Source of the DNA: Microglena sp. YARC
Taxonomy: Eukaryota > Chlorophyta > Chlorophyceae > Chlamydomonadales > Chlamydomonadaceae
Direction: 5' to 3'
Length of the DNA stretch: 64,000 bases
Assembly (NCBI GenBank): GCA_022414725.1
Contig: CM039467.1
Span: forward strand, 7,260,357 to 7,324,356
Position numbers and translations under genes: made by a program. Shown piece after piece: positions 9,740 to 20,296 of this stretch (within the stretch, counting starts at the first letter, position 1; every line of letters starts with the position of its first letter). Below the pieces are notes generated by a model. It had not been told where the DNA came from. It saw only the letters and a list, made by a program, of their open reading frames with translations, and made no database searches.

Positions 9740-9905
9740 ATTGATAGTGCCTGGTGGGGCGTGGTATTAATGGAGCCCCGTCTTACGTTGGTAGATAATA
9801 GGCTGCTACTTTACCTGGACAGTGCTATTATGGCGGTTGACAGCGACTGCGAACACTGAAGCGCACCCGTAGGGATTCGAACCCAGCAACTTCTTCATTC
9901 ATTTC
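9740..9905 (-). mobile_element. tRNA-derived SINE, second subfamily, copy 2
   Basis: On the minus strand B box GGGTTCGAATCCC and tacgggtgcgctt are followed by a body like 3040-3185, ending at taccacgccccaccaggc. On the plus strand it begins tagtgcctggtggggcgtgg. Confidence 0.7.
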
Positions 9906-10020
9906 ATTTTGTAGTGCTTTTTCGGTCAGAAGAAGAGGAATAAAGGGGGGGGGGGGGCGAAAAATGAAAAAGAAAAGGAAACAAATGAAGAAAAAAAGTG
10001 ATTTGTTCAAGTTTACATTT

Positions 10021-10104
10021 TTCTGGAAATAATTTGTTTAGTGCCGAAGACGGCGAGCACCCAAATTGCTGGCTGAGGCTATGTTACCAAGTTCAAGTTC
10101 CAAC
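10021..10104 (+). repeat. Dispersed repeat family F, copy 1
   Basis: The core is aagacggcgagcacccaaat, tgctggctgaggctatgtta, ccaagttcaagttcc. Copies are at 44121-44198 and inverted at 46801-46895. The 3' end is a short TTCAAG repeat, suggesting a retroposed element with a simple-repeat tail. Confidence 0.7.
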
Positions 10105-10349
10105 TTCATTCCAGCGAAATGACCAACCATTGAATCATTCGCCGAAACGGGATATACAATTTCATATGATATCATATTGCCGTTCCCTACAAAGATGCCC
10201 CCCCTGGCAAACCTGGAAAGATGACCCCTCCCCCCTTCCCCCCAAGGCTCTGTGGGGTGGGGGGTAGAGTTAATGCTTGTTACATTTCAATTCATCAATA
10301 TTTTATTTTGTTTGCTCGTCCTGCCACGATTGGGAAAGTCCCGTAAGCT

Positions 10350-10547
10350 AAAAGGTAATGATAACGCCTGGTGGGGCGTGGTGTTAAGGGAGCCCGTCGT
10401 ACGCGGGAGGGGAGCGGTCTCCTACCTCAACTGGACAAGCTACCATCACAGTTGACGACGCCCTGCAACGCTAAGAGCCACCAAAGGGGGAGTCGAACCC
10501 CCGACTCTTCATCCTCCAGCGATCTGGTCCACCACTAGACCATTGTA
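10350..10547 (-). mobile_element. tRNA-derived SINE, copy 2
   Basis: Near full-length copy with B box GGGTTCGACTCCC and A-box-like TGGTCTAGTGGT. It shares about 60 extra bases with copy 1 beyond the tRNA-like end (aaggggctc.gtaag.taatttggacta), which are therefore part of the element or of a common older host repeat. Confidence 0.85.
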
Positions 10548-10619
10548 TGAAAGGGGCTCAGTAAGTTAATTTGGACTAACCTCATCCCGTTTTGTCGAAT
10601 GGCTCAATGGTTGAGCTCG

Positions 10620-10985
10620 ATTAAAAAAGAAGGTGCAGGGTCTTCTCCACCAATTCATCCTTTCACAGCATTGCACAACCAATTATCCCCCCTTCCAAGT
10701 GTATGGTTTAGGGTTTAGGGTTTAAGTATAAAACCCTTCTCCACCAATTCATCATCTCACAGCATTGCACAGCCAATCATCTCCCTCCCAAGGTTAGGTT
10801 AGGGTTCAGGTTTTAGGTATAAAACCCTTCTCCACCAATTCATCCTCTCACAGCATTTCGCAACCAATCTCATCTCCCTTCATCCCCACACCCACCCACC
10901 CACCACCCCCCCCACACACACACACCTACCCCCACAAACACGCACCCACACACAGCATTTCACAACCAATCATCTCCCTTCACTG
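10620..10985 (+). repeat. Array with ttctccaccaattcatc and TTTAGGG-like tracts
   Basis: Three to four units of about 110 bp carry cttctccaccaattcatc, acagcattgcacaaccaat and gtttagggtttaggg or decayed forms. Confidence 0.8.
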
Positions 10986-11039
10986 TCCTTGCTCTCCCTC
11001 TGTATCTTGTGTGCATCCTCCCACTCGTTTCCTGTCGAG

Positions 11040-11225
11040 GACTTTCGTGCATCCTCACGCTCCCACTCACCCCAAACCAAACTAAACCATACCATTCCAA
11101 ACCATATCAAACCATACCATACTGTACCATACCAATCCGATCCAATCCAAATCATACCATACCTAACCAATCCAATCCAAACCAAACCGAATCCACCCAC
11201 CCACCTCCCCACCAACACATACCCA
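11040..11225 (+). repeat. CCAAA/CCATA low-complexity tract
   Basis: Degenerate accaaacca, ataccataccaatccaatcc units lie ahead of the 11293 acceptor. Nothing else was seen. Confidence 0.8.
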
Positions 11226-11292
11226 CCCAAAATGCCACACACACACTAATAAAATCCCACATCCCCTTTATTGTACTATCCATAAATTCAAG

Positions 11293-11385
11293 ATTGGAGG
11301 AAGCATCTACATCCAGGACAACGGGCAACTGGGTTCTGCAGGCTCCCTGCCCAACAGCTTGGTGTATGTGGGAGAACATGTGAAG
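11293..11385 (+). CDS. Receptor L-domain-like gene, penultimate exon
   Basis: The 93-base, phase 0/0 exon lies between acceptor aaattcaag and donor GTAAGC. It encodes IGGSIYIQDNGQLGSAGS then LPNSLVYVGEHVK. The start IGGSIYIQDN is the classical receptor L-domain turn and completes the LKS end of the 7969 exon. The next exon continues in phase. The acceptor lacks a long pyrimidine tract. Confidence 0.78.
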
Positions 11386-11399
11386 GTAAGCTCAAACAT

Positions 11400-11635
11400 G
11401 CATGCCGAACACTAGACTTGATAGAGGACACTGCATCACCGTCGTCGTCACCGTCGTCGTCACCGTCGTCGTCACCGTCGTCAACATCGTCACCATCGTC
11501 ACCAACACAAACAAAAACAAAAACCACCACAACAAAAACCACAAAAACCACATCAACCACCACCACTACGACAACAACCACAACGACCAACAACACTAAT
11601 ACCACCACCACCACAACAACTGTAAACATTCATTG
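11400..11635 (+). repeat. (CGTCAC)n and (CCA/CAA)n microsatellites
   Basis: About nine cgtcgtcac units and then degenerate accaccacaaca runs lie within the intron. Confidence 0.9.
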
Positions 11636-11749
11636 AACACTCTCGTAATCTTCATCGAATACAAAACATGCCATGCGTTGCTTAGCACAAACGAAATGCC
11701 ATGAACATGTGAACGTTTACAATTTAAACTACATGTCTTATAACTAGGG

Positions 11750-11890
11750 ACCGGCATATCATATGATGTTGACCAAAAGCGAGTATGATCTCATACAAAT
11801 CGCACCATATGCTATTGTATACAAATGGTCACGTTGGCCTAGGTTATTGTATGACATGATATTATATGATCTCATATTGCCGTTCCCTAC
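11750..11890. mobile_element. MITE family B copy in the last intron
   Basis: GGGACCGGCATATCATATGA at the left and TGCCGTTCCC at the right are flanked by TA on both sides. It lies inside the last intron of the L-domain gene and leaves the splice sites intact. Confidence 0.85.
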
Positions 11891-11928
11891 AAAATACCAA
11901 TGAGTATTACACTAAATACCACCTGCAG

Positions 11929-11988
11929 GTGACCGGGAACAACATCCCATCTGCTGAAGTGGAAGGCCTGGCATCGAAGATTCGTTAG
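11929..11988 (+). CDS. Receptor L-domain-like gene, terminal exon
   Basis: Acceptor cacctgcag is followed by 19 codons (VTGNNIPSAEVEGLASKIR) and TAG at 11986-11988. It joins in phase 0 to the preceding exon (VGEHVK then VTGNN). NNIPSAEVEGLASK fits the last half-turn of the LRR-like fold. The protein ends with no membrane anchor or GPI signal visible, so if the whole gene is extracellular it may be secreted. Confidence 0.72.
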   Translation: MTGNNIPSAEVEGLASKIR

Positions 11989-12545
11989 ATACAATGGATC
12001 CATGCTATGTTGTGCAATTTGTCAATGCACATGTATGTATGTATGTGTGTATGCTACAGTCTAGGGGTAGGTAGTCTAGGGGTAGGTAGTCCAGGGGTAG
12101 TGCATGTATGGTTGTAAACAAGGACACGGCGGATCTTCACTACTTACAATCAAGCTGTCGAGCAAGGGTGTGTAATATGCTACGTATTTAGAACAGCAAC
12201 GATTTGTGTATTTTAAATTGAAGTTATATTATCTACTTAGCATAAAATCCGACCCCCCCATGGTTATCGATTTGTTGGGGTTCAGTTCACCAGTGCTTGT
12301 TTTCAAACAGCCCTTCCCAATATTAAGGTTGGGCAACTAGATGTCTATATTTAGCCTATCATAATATATACCGGATAGACTGTAGATAGGCTAGTCTGTA
12401 GAAAGCCGCTAGAAAACCCGGCTACATTGTTGAAATGTATCCTATTCTTTACAGACAAGACTGTAAAAACACACACATGCTAGAATACATCTATTTCCAA
12501 CCGATGGGTGCTGAGGGCTCCTTCCTCTCAATGATGATGATGATG
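11989..12545. other. 3' flank of the L-domain gene, few features
   Basis: It contains three taggggtaggtagtc repeats (12060-12105), a (ATGT)n patch, a family D copy (12250-12325) and AT-rich sequence. No further coding sequence was recognised. Confidence 0.6.
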
Positions 12546-12549
12546 ATGA

Positions 12550-13985
12550 TGATTACCGCCCCTCCATGGGTAGCGACTTCGGTACAACAGCCGTACTGCT
12601 GGGCGAGCAAAACGGGTGCGCTGGGGAACCTAAGGGTTCGCCCTGCAAATTGCATTTGGACCGCACCAACTGACGTTTGCAAATGGCAGGCAGCTCGAGA
12701 GACTCGCAAATACAGTCACCTCTACTGCGACCGAGTCGAAGCAAATTTCAGACAAGTTGTATTTGCAGTCAAGTCACCTCATCTTCCAGGTACATTTAAG
12801 TCAAACTGCGCCCCAAACCACTTGACGTTAGAATTCGGCAGTCAAGTCACCTCGAAGGAGACTGCCTATCTAGTCACAGCCGGAGGGTGCACAGCCCCAG
12901 TTCATGAGGTAACGCGTAACTGTATACCAAAGCGCTGTAAACGAGTCATGCGTTCCGCAAGAACAGCCACGAGGGCAGCAACAAGGTTACGCACACCGCA
13001 CACCAAACAAACCTAGCTCCCCATCCCCAGCGGATCCCCATACCTAAGACGAGGGCAGCAACAAGGTTACGCATACCGCACACCAAACAAACCTAGCTCC
13101 CCATCCCCAGCGGATCCCCATACCTAACACGAGGGCAGCAACAAGGTTACGCACACCGCACACCAAACAAACCTAGCTCCCCATCCCCAGCGGATCCCCA
13201 TACCTAACACGAGGGCAGCAACAAGGTTACATCAATTACACACGCCGCACACCGCACACAAAACAACCCTAGTTACCGCCCCTCCATGGTTACAGTGGGG
13301 CTACCATCCCCATCCCCAGCCACCGGCGGATCCCTTGGTCCAATTGGTCCAATCCAACACAAGGGCGGCCACGCCCTTGTTACCGCCTTTCCATGTGTAG
13401 CGACTTCGGTACATCAGGCGTACTGCCGGGCGAGCAAAACGGATGAGCAAAGCGGGTGCGCCAAACGGAGGCGCCAAACGGGTGCTCTGGGGAACCTAAA
13501 GGTTCGCCCTACAAGTTGCATTTGGACCGCACCAACTGACGTTTGCAAACGGCAGGCAGCTCGATAAACTCGCAAAGACAGTCACCTCTACTCCGACTCG
13601 AACTCTCGAAGCACATTTCAGACACGTTGTATTTGCAGTCACGTCACCTCATCTTCCAGGTACATTTAAGTCAAACTCCGCCCCTAACCACTTGACGTTA
13701 GGATTCGGCAGTCAAGTCACCTCGAAGGAGACTGCCTAGTCACAGCCGGAGGATGCACAGCCCCAGTTTATGAGGGAACGCGTAACTGTGTACCAAAGCG
13801 TGGTATACGAGATACACGTTCCGTAAGAACAGCCACGAGGGCACCAACAAGGTTACTCACACCGCACACCACACACAAAACAAACCTAGTTACAGCGGGG
13901 CTACCCATCCCCATCCCCATCCCCAGAGGATCCCTTGGTCCAATTGGTCCAATCCAACACAAGGGCGGTCACGCCCTTGTTACAT
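12550..13985 (+). repeat. Duplicated ~450-bp block with an 80-bp minisatellite and palindromes
   Basis: The block from accgcccctccatgggtagc through gacgtttgcaaatggcaggc to acagccacgagggcagcaac (12553-12985) recurs at about 13382-13860. Between them four 80-bp units of acgagggcagcaacaaggtt ... ccccatacctaac run from 12969 to 13230. A palindrome acaagggcg/cgcccttgt closes each half (13361-13382 and 13960-13981). ORFs here (193 and 93 aa) are not recognisable proteins. It could be an unclassified foldback element. Confidence 0.8.
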
Positions 13986-14174
13986 TTTCGTGGTGCCCTA
14001 CTGGACTCCAAATGTGCCCTCGGCTTGATGGAGTCAAGGGGGGCTTATGAACATCATGCCCAAATAAAGAAGAAAAGAAAAATAAATTATTTGATGTGCC
14101 ATTCTGATTGGTGAAAATTCAATAGGCGTCTGCTTGTCGAGTGGGCTTGCTTGCTTGATGAGTGTAGCAGCCCT

Positions 14175-14450
14175 CAGGCAGTCATTTCGCAGGAATTCCT
14201 CGATTTTTATGACCCTGCTTGTCAACGTGATGAGGAGAAAGAGGCCAGGGGGAAATTGATGCGAAACGAATGTACTATGTCAGAGCACCCGCCAGTGAAG
14301 GCATACCTAGAACACTTCAAAATTTTAGTCCGCCAGGTTGTTAACCAAATTGCGTGGTTCCTGCATGGGCTGTCGCCTACCTTGAGGCACTTGTGCATCG
14401 TTGACCACACTGGTAAGGACTTGCGTAATCTCCCTAACCCCATAGATACA
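14175..14450 (+). pseudogene. Ty3/gypsy-like Gag relic
   Basis: The frame reads QEFLDFYDPACQRDEEKEA, PPVKAYLEHFKILVRQVVNQ and WFLHGLSPTLRHLC. The order, F-x-P-x-x-Q-R-D, then a V-x-x-Y-x-x-x-F helix, then F-x-x-G-L-S-P-x-L-R, matches retrotransposon Gag (Retrotrans_gag family). No zinc knuckle, protease or LTR was found nearby, and repeats with aaaagcgaaatgttacaatc follow at 14505. I read it as a decayed fragment; the host-gene alternative is weak. Confidence 0.55.
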
Positions 14451-14825
14451 GATATAGGGGAATTGGAAGACGGTGAGCATCCCAGAGCCCGAAAAAGCGA
14501 AATGTTACAATCCAATCCAATCCTAGAAAAGCGAAATGTTACAATCCAATCCAATCCTAGAAAAGACAGATGGCACCACATCACGCTTCCTCTTCTTCAA
14601 ATTTAACAATTCATGCTTCCTAATTCATGGCCGGGCACACACACCGAGGCCAATTGAGCTACACCTAAAACTCATGTAAATATAACTCAGCAACCCATTT
14701 GATCGCATTTGGTAAACGACACCAATCAACATCAACTCTAGAATACAAACTACCCAATCAACATTAACTCTAGAATACAAACTACCAACACGGGCCGATT
14801 TAGTTAAAAAGACGCTTGACATAGC

Positions 14826-14900
14826 TTTTCTTCCAGCTCAAGCTTCTAGGCAGCTTCCTTGACTAGCTATTGATCAAGTGCGACCTAGGCTGAACTTGGG
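14826..14900. mobile_element. Foldback MITE family A, left end only
   Basis: tagcttttcttccagctcaa, gcttctaggcagcttccttg matches the family A left arm. No right arm was seen. Downstream to 15190 lies a (TATG)n-rich tract with no gene. Confidence 0.65.
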
Positions 14901-15356
14901 TTATCAAGGGGTGCAGCCTCATGATGCTCCCCGCAGCGACGTAAAATCCTCATTGCCATGCTAATTGGAATCCTCATAGAAATTGGAACTGAAATCCTAG
15001 ACAGCCTAGATAGCGGAAACGCTGTTAAAGCCATGTGTGTTACTAATGCAATGTATGTATGTATGCATGCATGTATGTATGTTTGTATGCAACGCTAACC
15101 ATCTATGTATGTATTTGCTGCAAGCCATGCATACATTTAATTCATACGATGTATGTATGAAATGCTAACCACGTTTGTAAATACTGCAAACCATGTATGT
15201 AAATAATGCAATGCCAATGGGATCGTGGAAAGCGATGATCATCTCTCACAATGAATCCATGGGCAAGGCTCCAACCAACATGGCGGAACCTCGTTTCAAA
15301 TTTAAACAGAAGAGTGTACTAACTGAAGAACGGATTCTGTTCAAGTACAGTGATAA

Positions 15357-15745
15357 TGGCGGAACCTTGTACGAGGGTGCAACAACCCTTGCCTAAGACA
15401 TGAATATTGTTGGCCCAATCACTATGCTTCAAACCCCTTGTTAGTGGGACCCAACCAACTAAGGCAGAACCTTGTACGAGGGTGCAACAACCCTTGCCTA
15501 AGACATGAATATTGTTGGCCCAATCACTATGCTTCAAACCCCTTGTTAGTGGGACCCAACCAACTAAGGCAGAACCTTGTACGAGGGTGCAACAACCCTT
15601 GCCTAAGACATGAATATTGTTGGCCCAATCACTATGCTTCAAACCCCTTGTTAGTGGGACCCAACCAACTAAGGCAGAACCTTGTGCAACAACCCTTGCC
15701 GTAGACATGAATATTGTTGGCCCAATCAGTATGCTACAAACCCCT
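15357..15745 (+). repeat. 105-bp tandem repeat (about 3.7 units)
   Basis: Units start ggcagaaccttgtacgaggg and contain gacatgaatattgttggccc. Copies begin near 15357, 15464, 15569 and 15674. Period 105 is divisible by three, so the minus strand stays open for 152 codons without meaning. Confidence 0.93.
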
Positions 15746-15959
15746 TGTCTGTGGGTGTCACAATGTGACACAGACACAGCTGCTTGTTGACTTTGTTCTC
15801 AGGGCCTCAGGGGCCTTAATTATAGCGCACCTTAATGGGCAAACACTCACTTCAAAACCTTTTGTGCCTGTCCAATTGCTTCCCTTATCTCGATCGCTAT
15901 GAAGTAAAGTCAGTTGATCCTTCTCCTAGAGTCACTGAGACTGTCTGAACTGAATGCTG

Positions 15960-16800
15960 CACAGTGATTAGAGGACTCTCTAATGTGAGACAAGGTACTA
16001 CATGACGCTCTACTGCGGAATAAGGCTACTAAGAACTTAACCTGGCCTACAGAAATCTGAAATAAAAACCACCTACCCACACATCCTCTGCAACAATCAT
16101 GAAACCAGGCTTGAGCAGCCTGAGTGGCCCAAGTTCCTACCAAGGTGCTACATGACGCTCTACTGCGAAATAAGGCTACTGCAAACTTAACCTGGCCTAC
16201 AGAATCTGAAATAAAACCCCCCACCCCCCCAACACACATACACTGTGCACCCCCCTACTACAAACTTAACCTGGCCTACAGAAATCTGACACAAAAACCA
16301 TCTACCCACACATCCTCTGCAACAATCATGAAACCAGGTTTGAGTAGCCTGAGTGGCCCAAGTTCCTACCAAGGTGCTACATGACGCTCAACTGCGAAAT
16401 AAGGCTACTGCAAACTTAACCTGGCCTACAGAATCTGAAATAAAACCCCCCACCCCCCAACACACATACACCGTCCCCCCCCACCCCACCCCCCCAACAC
16501 ACATACACTGTGCACCCCCCTACTACAAACTTAACCTGGCTTACAGAAATCTGACACAAAAACCACTTACCCACGCGTCCTCTGCAACAATCATGAAACC
16601 AGACTTGAGTAGCCTGAGTGGCCCAAGTTCCTACCAAGGTGCTACATGACGCTCTACTGCGAAATAAGGCTACTACAAACTTAACCTGGCCTACAGAATC
16701 TGAAATAAGAACCACTTACCCACGCGTCCTCTGCAACAATCCTGAAACCAGGCTTGAGTAGCCTGAGTGGCCCAAGTTCCTACCAAGGTGCTACATGAGT
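15960..16800 (+). repeat. Tandem array, splice-like edges
   Basis: Four to five units hold atgaaaccaggcttgagcag, cctgagtggcccaagttcct, accaaggtgctacatgacgc and aaacttaacctggcctacag, with C-rich inserts (acccccccaacacacataca). On the plus strand the core GLSSLSGPSSYQG resembles an L-domain turn with acceptor and donor nearby. I cannot tie it to a gene. Confidence 0.8.
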
Positions 16801-16814
16801 ACATGACGCACGCT

Positions 16815-17039
16815 ATTGCGCAAGGTTTTAGAGCCTGCCTGCGCGATTGGCACAATGTTTAAAACCCTCTGGGAGCAGCGCGCAGATCTCCGTTTTCAGT
16901 GGAGTCAAAAGCGCAACCCAAAAGGAGGCAGTTGCGTCAAAAGCGCAACCCAAAAGGAGGCAGTTGCGTCAAAAGCGCAACCCAAAAGAAGGCAGTTGCG
17001 TCAAAAGCGCAACCAAAAATGACAAAATATAGTACCCTG
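16815..17039. mobile_element. hAT-like MITE, truncated copy
   Basis: The right end TAGTACCCTG and the gcgcaaccc/aaaagcgcaa core are those of the 2015 and 9411 elements. The left terminus is missing. The core contains three tandem 32-bp units with aaaaggaggcagttgcgtca. Confidence 0.75.
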
Positions 17040-17229
17040 TTGTGACAACAACCTGACCGCCCTTTTTAACCTGAGGTGACAGGCCTTTGTCACGGGTTCA
17101 GCGCAGGTGGCAAGGGCCGCAGGCCTTGGTCTACGCCGAACCCTTAGATACGAACAGGATCTCAGGTGTAGCCAGTGTAGCGTTGGGGTCTCTGCTTCAT
17201 TGAGGGCGGTACAGGTGAACATGTACATA

Positions 17230-17965
17230 TTTATGTTGTTGCTGTACACAATTGTGTACAGTGAAACGTGGATGTCGCTGTTGTTGGTGTCAAATGTTGA
17301 AATGTGTATCTCGCTCTTGTTGCTGATGACAATTGCTTGTATTGCAACGTGGTATGGGCCAATGCCAATGTCTGCAACGCTCTTATTGTTGATGGCAATT
17401 GCTTGTATTGAAACGTAGGTATCACTGTTTCTGGTGTTGATGTTGAAATGTCTATATTTCTGTTGTTGCTGATGACAATTGCTGGTATTGCAGCGTGGGT
17501 ATGGGCCAATGCCAATGCCTGCAACGCTCTGACAATTGCTTGTATTGAAACGTGGGTATCACTGTTGCTGGTGTCGGCGTTGAAATGTCTATATTTCTGT
17601 TGTTGCTGATGACAATTGCTCGTATTGCAATGTGGGTATGGGCCAATGCCAATGTCTGCAACGCTCTTATGGTTGATGGCAATTGCTTGTATTGAAATGT
17701 GGGTATCACTGTTGCTGGTGTTGATGTTGAAATGTCTATATTTCTGTTGTTGCTGATGACAATTGCTGGTATTGCAACGTGGGTATGGGCCAATGCCAAT
17801 GCCTGCAACGCTCTGACAATTGCTTGTATTGAAACGTGGGTATCACTGTTGCTGGTGTCAACGTTGAAAGGTCTATATTTCTGTTGTTGCTGATGACAAT
17901 TGCTCGTATTGCAACGTGGGTATGGGCCAATGCCAATATTTGCAATACTCTTCTTGTTGTCGACA
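17230..17965 (+). repeat. ~140-150 bp tandem array
   Basis: Units hold gtattgaaacgtgggtatca, ctgttgctggtgttgatgtt, gatgacaattgctggtattg, ggccaatgccaatgcctgca. Copies of gtattgaaacgtgggtatc lie near 17541, 17689 and 17827. Just upstream (17107-17214, plus) an open segment VARAAGLGLRR.. with acceptor gcgcag and donor GTGAAC is a weak candidate exon. Confidence 0.88.
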
Positions 17966-17970
17966 ATTGC

Positions 17971-18274
17971 TTATATTGCAACGTGTGTATCGCTGTATAC
18001 TGGACACTCTTCAGCAAAATGCTTCAGGGGGCAGGCCTCAGGCGAGCCCCCTGCAGACCTGGATAATGGCCTGCCTGAACACGGGCTCTTGCACGAGGGA
18101 GCGAAGGAGATCTGCCTTTTGGAAGTCACTTTGTGGATGCTGGATGCCATCTCAGCATATTCCAAGAGAGAGGAGCAGGACTGATTGTGGGCTGGGTTCT
18201 TTGTCATCTTGCTTGCGGGTCCGGAGTGGCCGCTGCCGTCAGAAGAGAGAACTGACTGACGTTCGCCAGACTGT
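17971..18274 (-). CDS. Unknown serine-rich gene, terminal exon
   Basis: The minus-strand exon begins after acceptor tacctccag, enters with one base of a split codon and runs 100 codons to TAA (17973-17971). It contains ERQSVLSSDGSGHSG, CSSLLEYAEMASSIHKVTS, KRQISFAPSCKSPCSGRP and CPLKHFAEECPVYSD. It is Ser/Cys-rich with no motif I recognise. I assign it to the 24053 gene by strand, spacing and similar composition only. It may instead be a separate gene. Confidence 0.5.
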
Positions 18275-18860
18275 CTGGAGGTAAGGGCGGTGCAGGGAAG
18301 GCGAGGGGAGAGGGAGGGTTTGCCAAGGCGGACCTGGAAGGTGGGAAGGGGGCATGGTGCAGGTGAGGAGGGTGGGGGGGTTCAAGTGAAGTGTGTGTGT
18401 GTGTGGGTGGGTGTGTGGGGGGGGGCTGGTGAAGGTGAGGAGGGTGGTTGTTGGGGATGAAGCGGGAGTTTTTGCAAAGCCGCTTATTTTCAGGGGGGCT
18501 CGGGGAGCGTAGCACCCTGGATTGTTTTTATGATCCCTTAGAAGACATGCATTTGGCAATTGGGTCTGTACTTATGTACTGCCTGGCTTGGGCAGTCGGC
18601 CCAGGGGTCAATTTCACAATTATGAGTTTCAGACCTCCACCTGGGATGGCCCTGGGCTTGCTAGCCCAGGCCCAACCCAGGTGGCTAAGGTGCAACGGAG
18701 CGCTCAAATATCTCCTCTGGCGTCGGAAACGTGGCACCACAAGGCCCACTTCCAGGAAAGCTGCCACACTTGAGCATTGCACCGGCGTCGCAACAAGTTG
18801 CTGAATTTGCAACGCGTCGGCCCCCCAAAAAAACTGGAGGAGCCCCCACCTGCTCATCCA
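18275..18860 (-). other. Intronic region with a weak candidate exon
   Basis: The region is GGTGGG-rich to 18450. At 18800-18697 on the minus strand, after acceptor aaattcag, the frame reads TCCDAGAMLKCGSFPGSG then ATFPTPEEIFERS. It looks protein-like but the donor (GTTGCA) is poor. It may be an exon of the serine-rich gene. Confidence 0.35.
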
Positions 18861-18869
18861 CCCACCCCC

Positions 18870-19400
18870 CACTCATATCAAGGCTTGATAGTGATTCAGA
18901 TCTCTTCCCAGCCCTGCCTCGAGACTTCTTCATCACGCCCTTTTGCCTGCCTGCCTGCCGCCCACCAACCACCATTCCACCAACCCACCCATTCATATCA
19001 AGGCTGGATAATGAATCAGATCTCTTCAAAGCCCTGACTCTAGACTACTTCATCACGCCCTTTTGCCTGCCTGCCAGCCGCCCACCAACCACCATTCCAC
19101 CAACCCACCCATTCATATCAAGGCTAGATAATGAATCAGATCTCTTCAAAGCCCTGACTCTAGACTACTTCATCACGCCCTTTTGCCTGCCTGCCTGCCG
19201 CCCACCAACCACCATTCCACCAACCCACCCACTCATTTCAAGGCTTGATAGTGAATCAGATCTCTTCCAAGCCCTGACTCAAGACTCTTTCAACACGCCC
19301 TTCTGCCTGCTGCCCACCCACCTACCCATCCACCCAATCATATCAAGGCTTGATAGTGACTCAGATCTCTTGCCAGACCTGACTCTAGGCTCCTTCACCA
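18870..19400 (-). repeat. ~120-bp array of a Ser/Arg-rich exon end
   Basis: About five units read, on the minus strand, KGVMKK-(S/*)-R, RAGKRSESLSSLD and then ATGAGTGG or ATGGGTGG. They are homologous to the end of the 22769-22912 exon (HKGLIKESRVRAGRRSASQ). Only the first and last units keep an intact frame, and the donor G has become A in several. Followed by cacccaccaaccaccattcc spacers. Confidence 0.8.
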
Positions 19401-20065
19401 CGCCCTTCTACCTGCCTGCCGCCCACCCACCACCATTCCACCTACCCACTACCATTTCGACCGCACACCCACTAACCACCGCCGCCATTGCCCACCCACC
19501 CACCACCATTCCACCTACCCACCGCCATTTTGCCTGCCGCCCACCCACCGTCATTCCACCTACCCACCCACCCACCACCGCCTCCATTCCGCCATTGCCC
19601 ACCCACCACCATTCCACCTACCCATCCACCCACCCCCTTGTCTTGTACACCTTGATCACTTACCCACCCACCCACCACCGCCTCCATTCCGCCATTGCCC
19701 ACCCACCACCATTCCACCTACCCATCCACCCACCCACTCACCTTGTAGACCTTGATCTCTTGAGAGGCCTCATCCACAGACCATTCCACCTACCCATCAC
19801 CATTTCAACAGCACACCCACCCACCTCCGCCACCATTCTGCCATTGCCCACCCACCCACCCACCCACCCACCACCATTCCATCTACCCATCCACCCACCT
19901 TGTAGACCTTGATCTCTTGAGAGGCTTCGTCCACTGCCGCCATTTCACCTACCCACCACCATTTCGACCGCACCCCCCCACCACCACCGCCGCCATTCCA
20001 CCTGCCCACCCAGCTACCACCACTATTTTGCCTGACGCCCACCCACCACCATTCCACCCACCCAC
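19400..20065 (-). repeat. CCCACC array with two copies of the next exon's end
   Basis: Most of it is degenerate cacccaccaccattccacct. Minus-strand copies of EASQEIKVYK plus a donor occur at about 19742-19783 (donor GTGAGT) and 19899-19935 (donor GTGGGT). They duplicate the 3' edge of the exon at 20066-20296. Confidence 0.85.
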
Positions 20066-20296
20066 CTTGTAGACCTTGATCTCTTGAGAGGCCTCGTCCA
20101 CAGACTCAGAACATAAAGAGGCTCCGTAGCTGCCGGACGGTTGCATCGCATTCAACATGTTTGGCAATGAGGGGTACGCAAACAAGGAATTGCGGGCTCC
20201 CTGGGGGAGAGAGGAGGCCTTGAGAAGCTGAATGGAATGAGAGGAGGCCTTGAACAGCTGATGGGAATGAGACATATCCTTGGGTGGTGCCAGATC
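20066..20296 (-). CDS. Unknown serine-rich gene, internal exon
   Basis: The 231-base exon, phase 0/0, lies between acceptor ggttcag and donor GTGGGT on the minus strand. It encodes 77 residues: DLAPPKDMSHSHQLFKASS, HSIQLLKASSLPQGARNS, LFAYPSLPNMLNAMQPSG and SVDEASQEIKVYK. There is an internal duplication of QLFKASS/QLLKASS. Its 5' edge is copied five times upstream (20425-21495) and its 3' edge twice downstream, which supports real splice sites. No domain was recognised. Confidence 0.65.

Noticed and set aside
12435..13016. 193-codon frame
   Set aside because: It lies in a duplicated non-coding block; the second copy does not keep the frame.
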